In this document: positions 1 to 8,182 of the stretch, one piece after another | How positions within the stretch are numbered: position 1 is the first letter of the stretch | Layout: each line of letters opens with the position of its first letter | Source of the DNA: Bryobacterales bacterium | GTDB taxonomy: Bacteria; Acidobacteriota; Terriglobia; Bryobacterales; Bryobacteraceae | Direction of reading: 5' to 3' | Assembly (NCBI GenBank): GCA_019261985.1 | Contig: JAFAQY010000076.1 | Location: 1 to 58,632, forward strand | Length of the DNA: 58,632 bases | Made by a program: the position numbers and the translations under genes | The notes under the pieces: generated by a model | The model's input: the letters and a program-made list of their open reading frames with translations, nothing else | Databases searched by the model: none | What the model was told of the DNA's origin: nothing

Positions 1-1
1 G

Positions 2-1024
2 TACGATCCCGACGCGAACCTGGTCTACGTGGGCACCGGTAATGCCGAGCCGTGGGTGCAAAAATTCCGCGGAGCGCAGAATGTGGACAATCTGTACACG
101 TGCTCCATCCTGGCGGTTGATGTGAATACGGGCCAGCTCAAGTGGTATTACCAGACCACCCCCAACGACAACTGGGACTTCGATAGCGTTCAGCAGCTTA
201 TGCTGCTGGATCTGACCATCGACGGCCGCCAGCGCAAGGTGATCACGCAGGCCGCCAAGAACGGCTTCTTCTATGTGCTCGACCGCGTGACGGGCGAGTT
301 CATTTCGGCCACGCCGTTCGTCCGCGTAAGTTGGGCGCTGAGCATCGACAAAAGCGGCCGGCCGGTTGTGAATCCCGAGGCGTACTACGACAAGGACCCA
401 ATCGCCGTTTATCCCACCGGTGGCGGCGCCCACAACTGGTCGCCGATGTCCTACAATCCTTCCACTGGTTTGGTTTACATTCCGGCATCGTACATGAGCT
501 TTCCGTACCAGGCGACGGAGGAACTGAAGCCGGGCACCACCGGCTACCTCCGCCCGAGCACCACTCCGCGGGTGATTGAACCGTCGATTGGCCCGATTGC
601 GCCGGAAGGTGTTCGCGGTGGTCTGCAGGCTTGGGATCCCGTGGCGAAGAAGCTGGTCTGGCGCGCGGACGGAGGCGGCGGCATCGGGGGAGGAACTGTA
701 ACCACCGCGGGCAACCTCGTGTTCCAAGTGATGAACGATGGCCTGTTTCGCGCGTACAGCGCGGACAAAGGCGAGAAGCTCTACGAGATCCAGACCGGAC
801 GCACCGGAATGGCTCCTCCGATCTCGTTTGACGCCGGCGGGAAACAGTACGTGGCATTCATCGGCGGCCTCGGCAGGCCCGCGAACTCGGTAGCGCCGAA
901 TAACGAGAAGATCGAGAACCCTCCGATGCTGTTTGTCTTCGGGCTGGATGGAAAGGCCGAGATGCCAAAAGCCGCGCCACCCCCGCCGCCGAGGAATCAG
1001 GGCCCGGCGCCGGAGCAGAATTGA
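2..1024 (+). CDS. PQQ-dependent alcohol dehydrogenase, C-terminal part (cut by window edge)
   Basis: The reading frame is open from the left edge, so this is the 3' part of a longer gene; the GTG at 29 is internal. The product resembles the beta-propeller quinoprotein alcohol dehydrogenases, periplasmic enzymes that oxidise alcohols with pyrroloquinoline quinone and pass electrons to cytochrome c. Propeller-blade (W-motif) features are visible: LVYVGTGNAEPW near the start, NDNWDFD, FFYVLDRVTGE, LVYIPA and a closing LFVFGLDGKAE. The tail is proline-rich (PPPPPRNQGP) and carries no CxxCH, so unlike quinohemoproteins it has no fused cytochrome at this end. The PQQ-binding N-terminal blades are outside the window, so the substrate cannot be judged. 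Confidence 0.85.
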   Translation, partial: YDPDANLVYVGTGNAEPWVQKFRGAQNVDNLYTCSILAVDVNTGQLKWYYQTTPNDNWDFDSVQQLMLLDLTIDGRQRKVITQAAKNGFFYVLDRVTGEFISATPFVRVSWALSIDKSGRPVVNPEAYYDKDPIAVYPTGGGAHNWSPMSYNPSTGLVYIPASYMSFPYQATEELKPGTTGYLRPSTTPRVIEPSIGPIAPEGVRGGLQAWDPVAKKLVWRADGGGGIGGGTVTTAGNLVFQVMNDGLFRAYSADKGEKLYEIQTGRTGMAPPISFDAGGKQYVAFIGGLGRPANSVAPNNEKIENPPMLFVFGLDGKAEMPKAAPPPPPRNQGPAPEQN

Positions 1025-1221
1025 AACATCTGTTTCGGCTGGTAATTGGCAAGCCGATCGAGGCCCCGTGCGTTGGAACTGGCCTAGTGGACGGTTGAAC
1101 AAACGCCGGCGCAGCGGTTAGCAACCCGCTGGCGGAGGCATTGATCCGGTGGGGTGCCTCGGGCAGACGGCAAACAGAGGATTGTCCGCCCGACTGGGCG
1201 GATTGGAACAAAGGCCGACCA

Positions 1222-1268
1222 AGCGGGTTGGCATGGCAACCCGCTGCAGGATGGCATCCTGCCCTACT
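1222..1268 (+). repeat. Paired palindromic element (copy 1)
   Basis: Two hairpins lie side by side: arms AGCGGGTTG/CAACCCGCT around a 6-base loop (1222-1245), then GCAGGAT-GGC-ATCCTGC (1246-1262), followed by the recurrent CCCTAC tail. A degraded related hairpin lies at about 1113-1130. The rest of 1025-1271 holds no gene that I can see. See the other copies at 5948, 12456, 14709, 14772, 42583 and 53067. Confidence 0.85.
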
Positions 1269-1271
1269 CGC

Positions 1272-1976
1272 CTACAGGACTCGGTCGGCTAGTTCGCCCA
1301 TATCGTCTATTAGGAAGTCGGGCGGTGCTTCCGCGAACGTTTCGGGCTGGAAGCCCCAGGCTACGCCGCAGGCCTGAGTGCCCGCATTTCTGGCCGTCCG
1401 GACGTCCACCGCGCTATCGCCGACCATTACGGAACGCTCCCGCGCCGCGCCCGATTCCGCCAGCAGCTTTTCCAGTCCAACGGGGTGCGGTTTTTTTTCC
1501 TCAAAACTGTTGCCGCCGTAAATGCGGAAGAAATGGCTCTGCAACCCGAGGCCTTCAATCAAGCGCTCGCTGAAGCGAACGGGCTTATTGGTTAGCACAG
1601 CCATAGGCACGCGCGCCTGATGCAGGCGATCTAGAGCCTGGCGAACGCGCGGATACAAGGTGGTCGCATCCAGCATATGCTCGCGGTAGTAGTCGAGGAA
1701 GTAGCGCAGCGCGCGCGGCAAGTCCTCCTCCGCGACTGCCGGCAGAGCGCGCCGGACCAGCATCGGCGCGCCGTCACCGACATAAGAATAGACGTGATCG
1801 TCGGGAATGGGCGGAAATCCCATCCAAGCGCGCATGGCGTTGACCGAATCGGCCAGGTCCCGCTTGGAATCGATGAGCGTGCCGTCGAGATCGAATACCA
1901 GCAAATCGGCATAACGAGCGGGACTAAAGTCCCGCGCAGGCTGAAAGCTGTCCCACCGGGCGCCTCCATCGGTCAT
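1272..1976 (-). CDS. HAD-family phosphatase, phosphoglycolate-phosphatase type
   Basis: A cytoplasmic HAD hydrolase that probably removes phosphate from a small metabolite such as 2-phosphoglycolate. Motif I is FDLDGTLIDS (about residues 28-37), motif II VLTNKP, and motif IV VGDSAVDVRTARNAG. The cap between motifs I and II has the helical C1 size usual for Gph/PpaX proteins. It is the last gene of the purC-cvpA operon; its ATG overlaps the cvpA stop (ATGA). The first 25 or so residues (WDSFQPARDFSPAR) are encoded by a palindromic repeat element and do not look like a normal HAD N-terminus, although the overlapping start favours their being translated. The exact substrate is not shown by the sequence. 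Confidence 0.85.
   Translation of the reverse strand: MTDGGARWDSFQPARDFSPARYADLLVFDLDGTLIDSKRDLADSVNAMRAWMGFPPIPDDHVYSYVGDGAPMLVRRALPAVAEEDLPRALRYFLDYYREHMLDATTLYPRVRQALDRLHQARVPMAVLTNKPVRFSERLIEGLGLQSHFFRIYGGNSFEEKKPHPVGLEKLLAESGAARERSVMVGDSAVDVRTARNAGTQACGVAWGFQPETFAEAPPDFLIDDMGELADRVL
1918..1957. repeat. Paired palindromic element inside the HAD gene
   Basis: A perfect hairpin GCGGGACT-AA-AGTCCCGC (1918-1935) is followed by an imperfect second one beginning GCAGGCTGAAAGC. It has the same two-hairpin layout as the intergenic elements but other stem sequences. It lies wholly within codons 7-20 of the HAD phosphatase. Confidence 0.75.
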
Positions 1977-2560
1977 GCGTCCGCCTTCTTCAATGGAACC
2001 TTATTGTCGTTCGCGGGCGGCGCCAGCTTTCTAACCCTCTCGTCCCAGAGTTTGCGAATCTCCGCCAGACTGTTATGAAACGCGTCCGTAACCGCCCTCG
2101 GCGCAACGGCCGTGGCGACGCTCGACGCACCCGCCACATAGGGAAGCAGCCTGGAGTCTACGATCCAGCCCGGCAATGGCCGTGGCGCGAAGGCGAGCAG
2201 GACGGAAACTAACGCAATGGAGACCAAAGCTCCGCGTACGATTCCGAATGCTCCGCCTAGCAGCCTGTCCAGCCAGGTGAGTCCCGTCCATTTAAAAATC
2301 TTCGCTAGGGCCGCGCCTACAAGCGCTCCGGCGACCACAAAAGCGAGAAAGACAACCAGGAAGCCCAGCAGATCCGAAGCCGTATCCGAATTCAGATACG
2401 TATTCATCCACGCCGCCGGGACCCCATAGAACCAATATCCGAACAAAATGCCGGCAATGACGGCACAGAACCCGACGCCGGCCCTGGCAAAACCCGCCGT
2501 GAACCCCGTGATCACCGAAGCCACGAGCACCAGGGCGAGCAGCAGGTCCAGAAAGCTCAC
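1973..2560 (-). CDS. cvpA: CvpA family inner-membrane protein
   Basis: A 195-residue protein with four hydrophobic segments (about residues 5-24, 28-47, 65-87 and 100-122) and a hydrophilic, lysine-rich C-terminus. This is the layout of CvpA, a membrane protein required for colicin V production in E. coli and often found near purine genes. The start is a GTG that shares one base with the purC stop (TAGTG), and its own stop overlaps the next gene, so the three genes are translationally coupled. Linkage to purC supports the assignment, since cvpA sits beside purF in enterobacteria. Its molecular role is unknown. Confidence 0.85.
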   Translation of the reverse strand: MSFLDLLLALVLVASVITGFTAGFARAGVGFCAVIAGILFGYWFYGVPAAWMNTYLNSDTASDLLGFLVVFLAFVVAGALVGAALAKIFKWTGLTWLDRLLGGAFGIVRGALVSIALVSVLLAFAPRPLPGWIVDSRLLPYVAGASSVATAVAPRAVTDAFHNSLAEIRKLWDERVRKLAPPANDNKVPLKKADA

Positions 2561-3471
2561 TAACGCGCGCTCTCCGTTTCGCGAGCTTCGGGAACCTTCA
2601 GGGTCCGTCCGGTAAGCGCGCGGTACGCTTCCTTATATTTCTCGCTGGTCTGAAGGGTGACGTCATCCGGCAGTCCGGGCGCGGGAGGCTGTTTGTTCCA
2701 ATGAATGGATTCGAGGTAATCGCGCACGTACTGTTTATCGTAGGAAGGCTGCGCCCGGCCGGGCTGATATTGGGCGGCGGGCCAGAACCGCGACGAATCC
2801 GGCGTCAAAACTTCATCCGCCAGCACGATCTGGCCGTTCACAAGGCCGAATTCAAATTTCGTATCGGCGATGATGATGCCGCGCCCGCGGGCATAGTCCG
2901 CGGCTCGTTTATAAAGATCCAGCGTGAGGTCGCGCAGCCTTGCCGCGGTTTCCGCGCCGACAACCTTGGCGGACTCCTCAAAGGAAATATTCTCGTCGTG
3001 GCCGGTTTGCGCCTTGGTTGCGGGCGTGTAAATCGGCTCGGGCAGAGCGTCGGATTCGCGTAATCCTTTCGGAAGCGCAATGCCGCAAACCCCGCCCGTC
3101 TTCTGGTAGTCCTTCCAACCGGAGCCGACAATGTAGCCGCGCGCGACGCACTCGATGGGGAACATCTCGGCGCGGCGCACCCACATGGAGCGCCCTTCGA
3201 ATTCGGGCGGCAGATCGCTGGTGTCGTCGCTCAGGAAATGATTGGGCACGACGGAACGCAGAAAATCGAGCCAAAAGAGCGTCATCTGCGTGAGAACGCG
3301 CCCCTTTTCCGGGATTCCCGTCGCCAGAATGAAATCGAACGCGGAAATCCGGTCGGTGGCGACAATGAGCAGCCGGTCGCCGTCCTCATACACATCGCGC
3401 ACCTTGCCCCGCGCAAAGGATTTGTAACGCGAAAAGTTTGTTTGTATTACAGGAGGGTTTGCCAAACCCAA
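2560..3471 (-). CDS. purC: Phosphoribosylaminoimidazole-succinocarboxamide synthase (SAICAR synthase)
   Basis: Catalyses ATP-dependent joining of CAIR and aspartate in de novo purine synthesis. Clear family motifs are GKVRDVYEDGDRLLIVATDRISAFD (split here as GKVRDVY and ATDRISAFD), RGYIVGSGWKDY, and IADTKFEFG for the ATP/Mg site. At about 300 residues it is the longer SAICAR synthase type. The start is uncertain: the TTG used here (3471) overlaps a TATAAT box, so the TTG at 3465, closer to where the family begins, is as likely. It is the first gene of purC-cvpA-HAD. Confidence 0.93.
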   Translation of the reverse strand: MGLANPPVIQTNFSRYKSFARGKVRDVYEDGDRLLIVATDRISAFDFILATGIPEKGRVLTQMTLFWLDFLRSVVPNHFLSDDTSDLPPEFEGRSMWVRRAEMFPIECVARGYIVGSGWKDYQKTGGVCGIALPKGLRESDALPEPIYTPATKAQTGHDENISFEESAKVVGAETAARLRDLTLDLYKRAADYARGRGIIIADTKFEFGLVNGQIVLADEVLTPDSSRFWPAAQYQPGRAQPSYDKQYVRDYLESIHWNKQPPAPGLPDDVTLQTSEKYKEAYRALTGRTLKVPEARETESAR

Positions 3472-3476
3472 TTATA
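3471..3476 (-). promoter_or_regulatory. purC: Possible -10 box of purC
   Basis: Read on the minus strand this is a perfect TATAAT. It overlaps the farthest upstream TTG start of purC. If it is used, transcription would begin only a few bases before the second TTG (3465), giving a very short or absent leader. No convincing -35 hexamer was seen. Confidence 0.4.
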
Positions 3477-3571
3477 CTTAGGAAACGGCCCGGTTAAGCC
3501 GAAAAGTAAACGCCTCGCGCGGGCTGCCTACGTGGGAGAAATTTTGTTGCCCGCACACCCCTGCGGGCTGG

Positions 3572-4984
3572 ATGTGCATGCTTTTATCCATACTGATTCC
3601 CGTTTACAACGAGCGAACCGTAGTGGAACAGAGCCTTCAGCTCGTGTTGGCCGCCCCGCTCCCGGAGAACATGGACCGCGAGCTGGTGATTGTGGACGAC
3701 CGCTCCACCGATGGCACGTGGGACATCTTGCAGCGCATCGCCGCGTCGGAGCCGCGCATCCGACTGTTCCGCCATCCCGTGAACCAAGGCAAGGGCGCCG
3801 CGGTCCGCACGGCCATCGACAAAGCCGAAGGCGACTTTTGCCTGGTGCAGGACGCCGATATGGAGTACGACCCTTCGGAATATCCAAGGCTGATGCGCCC
3901 GCTGGTTGACGGCCACGCGGACGCGGTTTTCGGGTCGCGTTATCTCGCAGGCGAACAGAGTCGCGTGCTGCCCTTTTGGCATTCCATGATCAACAAGGGC
4001 CTGACTCTGTTTTCCAATATGTTTTGCAATTTAAACGTGACGGACATGGAGACCTGCTACAAAGCATTCCGCACGGATTTGCTTAAGAGCATTCCGATCC
4101 GCTCTAACCGCTTCGGTTTCGAGCCGGAAATCACAATGAAGGTCTCCAAGCGTAAGCTCCGCGTTTACGAAGTGCCCATCAGCTACCACGGACGGACCTA
4201 CGAAGAGGGCAAGAAAATCGGCTGGAAAGATGGAGCGAAGGCCATCGGCGTGATCCTGTATTTCTGGCTGATCGATGATTTGTATGTTCCAACCTACGGC
4301 CGTGGATTTTTGAACAGCCTGACGGGAACTCCAAAATATCTGAGCTGGCTCACCAAGACTATCCGGCCGCATTTGCGAGATACGGTGCTTGAAATCGGCG
4401 CGGGTATGGGAAACATGACGGGCCGGCTGATGGGGAAAAAGCTGCGGTACGTTGCGGGGGAGAATGACCCGTTATATCTGCACGCGCTCCGTAACCGGTT
4501 TTTAAAAACGCCGAGCGTAACGGTATGCGAGCTTGACCCGGAAGATCCAGCGGATTTTGAGCCGTGGCAAGCCCGGTTTGAAAGTGTGCTGTGCGTGAAT
4601 CTGCTGGAGACCGTGGATAATCCAAAATCCGTGCTGGCTTGTTTGGCGTCTTGTTTACAACCCGGTGGCGTGATGGTGGTGCAGGTTCCCCAAGGTACGG
4701 GGTTATTCGGGACGCTGGATCAGGGAATGGGAACCAAGCGCCGCTTCGATGCCGCGGAGCTTCGCGGCATGCTGACGGAAATCGGGTTCACGGTGAAGCA
4801 GGAGTACCAAATCAACAAGATCGGCACACTGGGATGGTGGTTTTCCTCGCGCATCCTGCACCGCAGCCGCGTCAGCCGCCCGGCTCTTAAGCTGTGGGAC
4901 AAATCGGTGTGGCTTCAGAAACTGATTGACGGACTACTGCCGTGGCGCGGGTTGTCGCTGGTGGTGGTTGCGGAGCGCAAGTAG
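3572..4984 (+). CDS. Fused family 2 glycosyltransferase / SAM-dependent methyltransferase
   Basis: A 470-residue two-domain protein. Residues 1-240 are a GT-A glycosyltransferase of the dolichol-phosphate-mannose-synthase/GT2 kind: SILIPVYNE at the start, VDDRSTDGTW, and the metal-binding VQDADMEYDP (DAD at 94-96). Residues from about 255 form a class I methyltransferase with motif I VLEIGAGMGN near 272 and a later QPGGVMVVQVPQG. The start may be the ATG at 3572 or at 3578. The gene stands alone between divergent purC and a minus-strand gene, so its acceptor (polyprenyl phosphate, glycan or other) is not revealed by neighbours. Modification of a surface polysaccharide or lipid carrier is a reasonable guess. 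Confidence 0.85.
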   Translation: MCMLLSILIPVYNERTVVEQSLQLVLAAPLPENMDRELVIVDDRSTDGTWDILQRIAASEPRIRLFRHPVNQGKGAAVRTAIDKAEGDFCLVQDADMEYDPSEYPRLMRPLVDGHADAVFGSRYLAGEQSRVLPFWHSMINKGLTLFSNMFCNLNVTDMETCYKAFRTDLLKSIPIRSNRFGFEPEITMKVSKRKLRVYEVPISYHGRTYEEGKKIGWKDGAKAIGVILYFWLIDDLYVPTYGRGFLNSLTGTPKYLSWLTKTIRPHLRDTVLEIGAGMGNMTGRLMGKKLRYVAGENDPLYLHALRNRFLKTPSVTVCELDPEDPADFEPWQARFESVLCVNLLETVDNPKSVLACLASCLQPGGVMVVQVPQGTGLFGTLDQGMGTKRRFDAAELRGMLTEIGFTVKQEYQINKIGTLGWWFSSRILHRSRVSRPALKLWDKSVWLQKLIDGLLPWRGLSLVVVAERK

Positions 4985-5058
4985 GGCAAGCTTCAGCTTG
5001 TCCCCGCTTTTGACAAGCTGAAGCTCATCCCCGCTTTTGGACAAGCTGAAGCTCGTCC
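4984..5058. repeat. Three copies of an AAGCTTCAGCTT-type palindrome
   Basis: Palindromes with core CAAGCT-TC-AGCTTG or its inverse occur at 4984-5004, 5012-5030 and 5039-5058, alternating in orientation and separated by a CCCCGCTTTT spacer. They begin at the last base of the glycosyltransferase gene and fill the gap between two convergent genes. The same palindrome recurs at 7384 and 36368. Confidence 0.8.
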
Positions 5059-5076
5059 TACTACTTGCTCGGCGGC

Positions 5077-5982
5077 TCAGGTGGGGCGGGTGATGCGGCG
5101 GTGCTCCATTGTCTTTTCGTGGCCATCGCAGAAGACTTCCAGCAATTCGGTATCGGGAACCATCCGCAGCACGGTCTTCACGGTCCACGGCTTTAAGTAA
5201 GCTTTGGGATCGGAAATCGTGACCGCTAGCTCCATGTGGCCAACATCGGCTCGATGAAAGCGTTCGGTGACGTGCAATGCATCGCTGCTGGGGCGGCCTT
5301 TCAGGGTGTCGATCCAGCCTGCGTCTTTGAATCCCGCGCTCTCGACCACGAACGTATCGCCATCCCAACGGCCGACCGAGTAACCAAGCCAGGTCGGCTC
5401 GTTAACCGCAGGCAATGGCCGGCCATCGGTGAACACCTGCCGAAAGATCATGCCGACCAAACTTTCGTAGAGCAGCGCGGTGACGCCTGGCGTCTGCAAA
5501 ATCTTGAACGGCCCGCCGCCGAAGTCGATTCGCGGAACGCCCGGCGGCATGCAGTAGCCGTAGGGATCGTCAACATGATTTCGGCTCTCGCGCTGCTTCG
5601 CAATGCCGGCGGCCCACGGAGTCATCTGCACTTCCTCGGGCTTCACATCCTTCGCCAGATCGAAGAACAGGCTTTTTGTGAAGCATGCGTCGCGGCCGTA
5701 GATGGCGCATTCGGCGGCCCAGATGCCGGAGAGGTCGGGCTTGCCGTCCGCGAGGCGCGGCGCGGGCGCGGAGAGGTTTGGGGAACCGTCGGCCAAGCGC
5801 GGGATTGCGGGCGTGGGATAGTTGAGCCACTGCGCGTGGACCGGCGCTACTAAAAGCAGCAGGAAGGGGAGAATGCTGTGCTGCGCGCGATTGCCAGCCG
5901 AGCTGCGGCGCCTGGATACGCCCGGCCAAGCGAGTTTGCAACCCGCCGCAGGTTGGCAACCTGCCCCACTGGAAGCTTCCAT
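5077..5982 (-). CDS. Secreted protein of the 'LADGKPDLSGIW' family
   Basis: Function unknown. A hydrophobic stretch ending VAPVHA (about residues 37-50) looks like a signal peptide, followed by PRLADGSPNLS and LADGKPDLSGIWAAEC, a motif shared with the proteins at 47258 and 48054 in this window. Later shared features are GRWDGDTFVVES, DTLKGRPSSDALHVTERF and DPKAYLKPWTVK. The only usable in-frame start is the ATG at 5982, because the codons up to the signal peptide hold no other start. That makes residues 5-16 the product of a palindromic repeat (GAGCQPAAGC). The gene is divergent from the MFS transporter. Related proteins are common in Acidobacteriota, but I know of no proven activity. Confidence 0.75.
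   Translation of the reverse strand: MEASSGAGCQPAAGCKLAWPGVSRRRSSAGNRAQHSILPFLLLLVAPVHAQWLNYPTPAIPRLADGSPNLSAPAPRLADGKPDLSGIWAAECAIYGRDACFTKSLFFDLAKDVKPEEVQMTPWAAGIAKQRESRNHVDDPYGYCMPPGVPRIDFGGGPFKILQTPGVTALLYESLVGMIFRQVFTDGRPLPAVNEPTWLGYSVGRWDGDTFVVESAGFKDAGWIDTLKGRPSSDALHVTERFHRADVGHMELAVTISDPKAYLKPWTVKTVLRMVPDTELLEVFCDGHEKTMEHRRITRPT
5930..5968. repeat. Paired palindromic element at a gene start
   Basis: The hairpin GCAGGTT-GGC-AACCTGC (5948-5964) with CCCCAC tail is preceded by a decayed partner (about 5930-5947). A still older trace resembling the GCGCGATTGGC type lies near 5884. It is inside the first codons of the secreted-protein gene on the minus strand. Confidence 0.75.
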
Positions 5983-6013
5983 ACTGTGAGATTCTATCTG
6001 AAGCTACTCGCCC

Positions 6014-7381
6014 ATGGAAACGCCTGCCAGAGTGGACATTGCGCAACGGATCGATAACAGCAGGCTGGGCTCGTTCCAGCTCACCGTTTTCTTTCTTTGC
6101 GGACTTTGCCTGTTCATGGACGGGTTCGACACGCAGGCCATCGCATACGTCGCGCCAACCATCGTGCGCGAATGGAACATTCAAAGATCCGCGCTCGGCG
6201 TGGTGTTAAGCGCAGCGCCGTTCGGAGTTCTGATTGGCTCGCTGCTGTTCAGCATGATCGCAGACCGGATCGGACGGCGGCCGGTGCTTATCGGAGTCAC
6301 GCTGTATTACGCGATCCTGACGCTGATCACCGCCCGCGCCGCTTCGGTAAACCAGTTGTTGGCCATCCGGTTTATTGCGGGGATCGGGCTCGGCGGGATC
6401 ATGCCCAATGCCGTTTCGCTGGTCGGCGAGTACAGCCCTCGCCGCGCGCGCGTTCCCGTGATGATGGTGGTCGGCAATTGTTTTTCGGCGGGAGCCGCGA
6501 TTGGCGGATTCGTCGCGGCGCAACTGATCCAGAGCTATGGATGGCGCTCGGTGTTTTATTTCGGCGGCTCGATTCCGCTTGCGATTTCGCTGGTTATGCT
6601 GTTCGCGCTGCCGGAGTCTTTACACTTCCTCGCCGTTCGCGAAAAGAGCTTACATAAGATCCGCCGCTGGCTGCAGCGGATCGATCCTTCCGCGCCGGCC
6701 GGCGAATCGACTCGCTACGTGCTGACGGAGAAGGCTCATCGGGGCGTACCGTGGGTTCAGCTCTTCCACGAAGGCCGTGCTTTGGGAACCGTGCTGATCT
6801 GGTTGCTCAATTTCATGAACCTGCTGAACCTGTATTTCCTAACGCTGTGGCTTCCCACGGTGGTGGCCGATATCGGGTACTCGGCTCCCGTCGCCGTGCG
6901 GGTGGGCGCGACGCTTCAGCTTGCGGGCGCGATCGGCGCATTTCTGCAAGGCTGGCTGATTCACCGCTTCGGCTTCGTTCCGGTGCTCGCAACCGGCTTC
7001 GGGCTCGCGACTCTGAACATCGCGCTGATCGGGTATCCGGGAATTTCGCTGGCGCTCTTAGTGGTCGTAGTTTCGATTGCCGGATTAGGAGTGGTGGGGG
7101 GCCAGTCCGGAGTGAACGCTTTTTCGGCGACGTTCTATCCCACCGATATTCGCTCGACCGGAGTGGGGGCGGGGCTGGGCGTGGGGCGGGTAGGCGCTAT
7201 TGTGGGCCCATATTTAGGAGGGCAGCTCATCGCGCTGCACTGGACCAATCAGCAGTTGTTTTTGGCGTCAGCGGTGCCGGCGCTCATCTCCGCGATTGTA
7301 ATGGCAGCGCTGCATTGGGTGGTGAAGCCGAAGGCGGTCGCGGCGCCGCTAGTGGGACAGGCGTCGGCTTATCCAAATTGA
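6014..7381 (+). CDS. MFS transporter, aromatic acid:H+ symporter (AAHS) type
   Basis: A 455-residue inner-membrane carrier with about 12 transmembrane segments. The first helix ends in the AAHS-like MDGFDTQAIAYVAP, and the loop between helices 2 and 3 has the MFS signature ADRIGRRPVL (about residues 88-97). GNCFSAGAAIGG in helix 5 and the second-half motif IHRFGFVPVLATG also fit. Related members import benzoate, 4-hydroxybenzoate or similar acids with protons. A ring-cleavage dioxygenase gene exists in the window (23108, frameshifted) but is 16 kb away, so no shared pathway should be assumed. The start ATG is only 31 bases from the divergent secreted-protein gene. Confidence 0.85.
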   Translation: METPARVDIAQRIDNSRLGSFQLTVFFLCGLCLFMDGFDTQAIAYVAPTIVREWNIQRSALGVVLSAAPFGVLIGSLLFSMIADRIGRRPVLIGVTLYYAILTLITARAASVNQLLAIRFIAGIGLGGIMPNAVSLVGEYSPRRARVPVMMVVGNCFSAGAAIGGFVAAQLIQSYGWRSVFYFGGSIPLAISLVMLFALPESLHFLAVREKSLHKIRRWLQRIDPSAPAGESTRYVLTEKAHRGVPWVQLFHEGRALGTVLIWLLNFMNLLNLYFLTLWLPTVVADIGYSAPVAVRVGATLQLAGAIGAFLQGWLIHRFGFVPVLATGFGLATLNIALIGYPGISLALLVVVVSIAGLGVVGGQSGVNAFSATFYPTDIRSTGVGAGLGVGRVGAIVGPYLGGQLIALHWTNQQLFLASAVPALISAIVMAALHWVVKPKAVAAPLVGQASAYPN

Positions 7382-7383
7382 AT

Positions 7384-7403
7384 GGGCAAGCTGAAGCTTG
7401 CCC
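7384..7403. repeat. AAGCTGAAGCTT palindrome between convergent genes
   Basis: Perfect 20-base palindrome with arms GGGCAAGCTG and its complement, filling the whole space between the stop codons of the MFS transporter and tatD. It could act as a two-way transcription barrier, but no U-run follows on either side. Confidence 0.75.
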
Positions 7404-8173
7404 TACTTGATCAGCTGTTCGAAGTTCCGCGTCGTTTCTTCGGCGACGTTCTCCAGAGTTTCTCTGCGGAGCGCGGCTAATTTTCGCGCGGTCTCTACCA
7501 CAAATGCCGGCTCGTTTCTTTTTCCGCGCTTCGGCACGGGCGCTAGATAGGGCGCGTCGGTTTCCACCAGAATTCGATCGGGCGGCGCGGCGCGCGCGGC
7601 CTGCTGCACGTCGACGGATTTTGGAAACGTCAGGATGCCGCCGAAGCTGAGATAAAACCCGAGCGCAATGGAGCGCTCGGCTTCTTGTGGCCCGCCCGAA
7701 AAGCAGTGCATGATGCCGGGCAGTCCCGTGGGTTTCCAGTGCCGTTCAATGAGGGCCAGCGTGTCTTCCCAAGCCTCGCGCGTGTGGATGACGATGGGTT
7801 TTCGCGCGTCCGCCGCGATGCGCATCTGCTCGATAAAAACGTCGCGCTGGACGTCGCGCGGCGAAAAATCGTAATGGTAATCAAGTCCGATCTCGCCCAG
7901 CGCGACCACTTTGGGATGCTTCAATACTTCAGCTAATCGTCGGAATACTTCGGCGTCCGTCTTGGCGGCATCGTGTGGATGCACCCCGACGGTTGCATAG
8001 ATCGCGGCATGCCGATCGGCCAAACGAATTCCGGCTTCGAGATCGGGCGGACCCTCGCCCGTCCCGATCGCCAACATGCGATCAATGCCTGCTTCAAGAG
8101 CCCGCTGGATAACGGCATCGCGGTCTGGATTGAACTGCTCGTTGTCCAGATGGCAGTGGGAATCTACTAGCAC
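7403..8173 (-). CDS. tatD: TatD family metal-dependent hydrolase (DNase)
   Basis: A 256-residue TIM-barrel amidohydrolase-like enzyme; TatD proteins are Mg-dependent 3'-5' deoxyribonucleases thought to act in DNA repair or degradation. The metal ligands are visible: VDSHCHLD at the N-terminus (H6, H8), GEIGLDYHYD, PIVIHTREA, MHCFSG and ETDAPYLAP. The length is typical. It is the last gene of a minus-strand run that begins with the GH97 gene, 9 bases after the P-loop kinase gene. Despite its name it has no direct role in Tat export. Confidence 0.92.
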   Translation of the reverse strand: MLVDSHCHLDNEQFNPDRDAVIQRALEAGIDRMLAIGTGEGPPDLEAGIRLADRHAAIYATVGVHPHDAAKTDAEVFRRLAEVLKHPKVVALGEIGLDYHYDFSPRDVQRDVFIEQMRIAADARKPIVIHTREAWEDTLALIERHWKPTGLPGIMHCFSGGPQEAERSIALGFYLSFGGILTFPKSVDVQQAARAAPPDRILVETDAPYLAPVPKRGKRNEPAFVVETARKLAALRRETLENVAEETTRNFEQLIK

Positions 8174-8182
8174 TACTTTCCT

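Noticed and set aside
7384-7403. Rho-independent terminator
   Set aside because: The hairpin is strong but is followed by TACTTGATCA on one side and no T-run on the other; kept only as a repeat.
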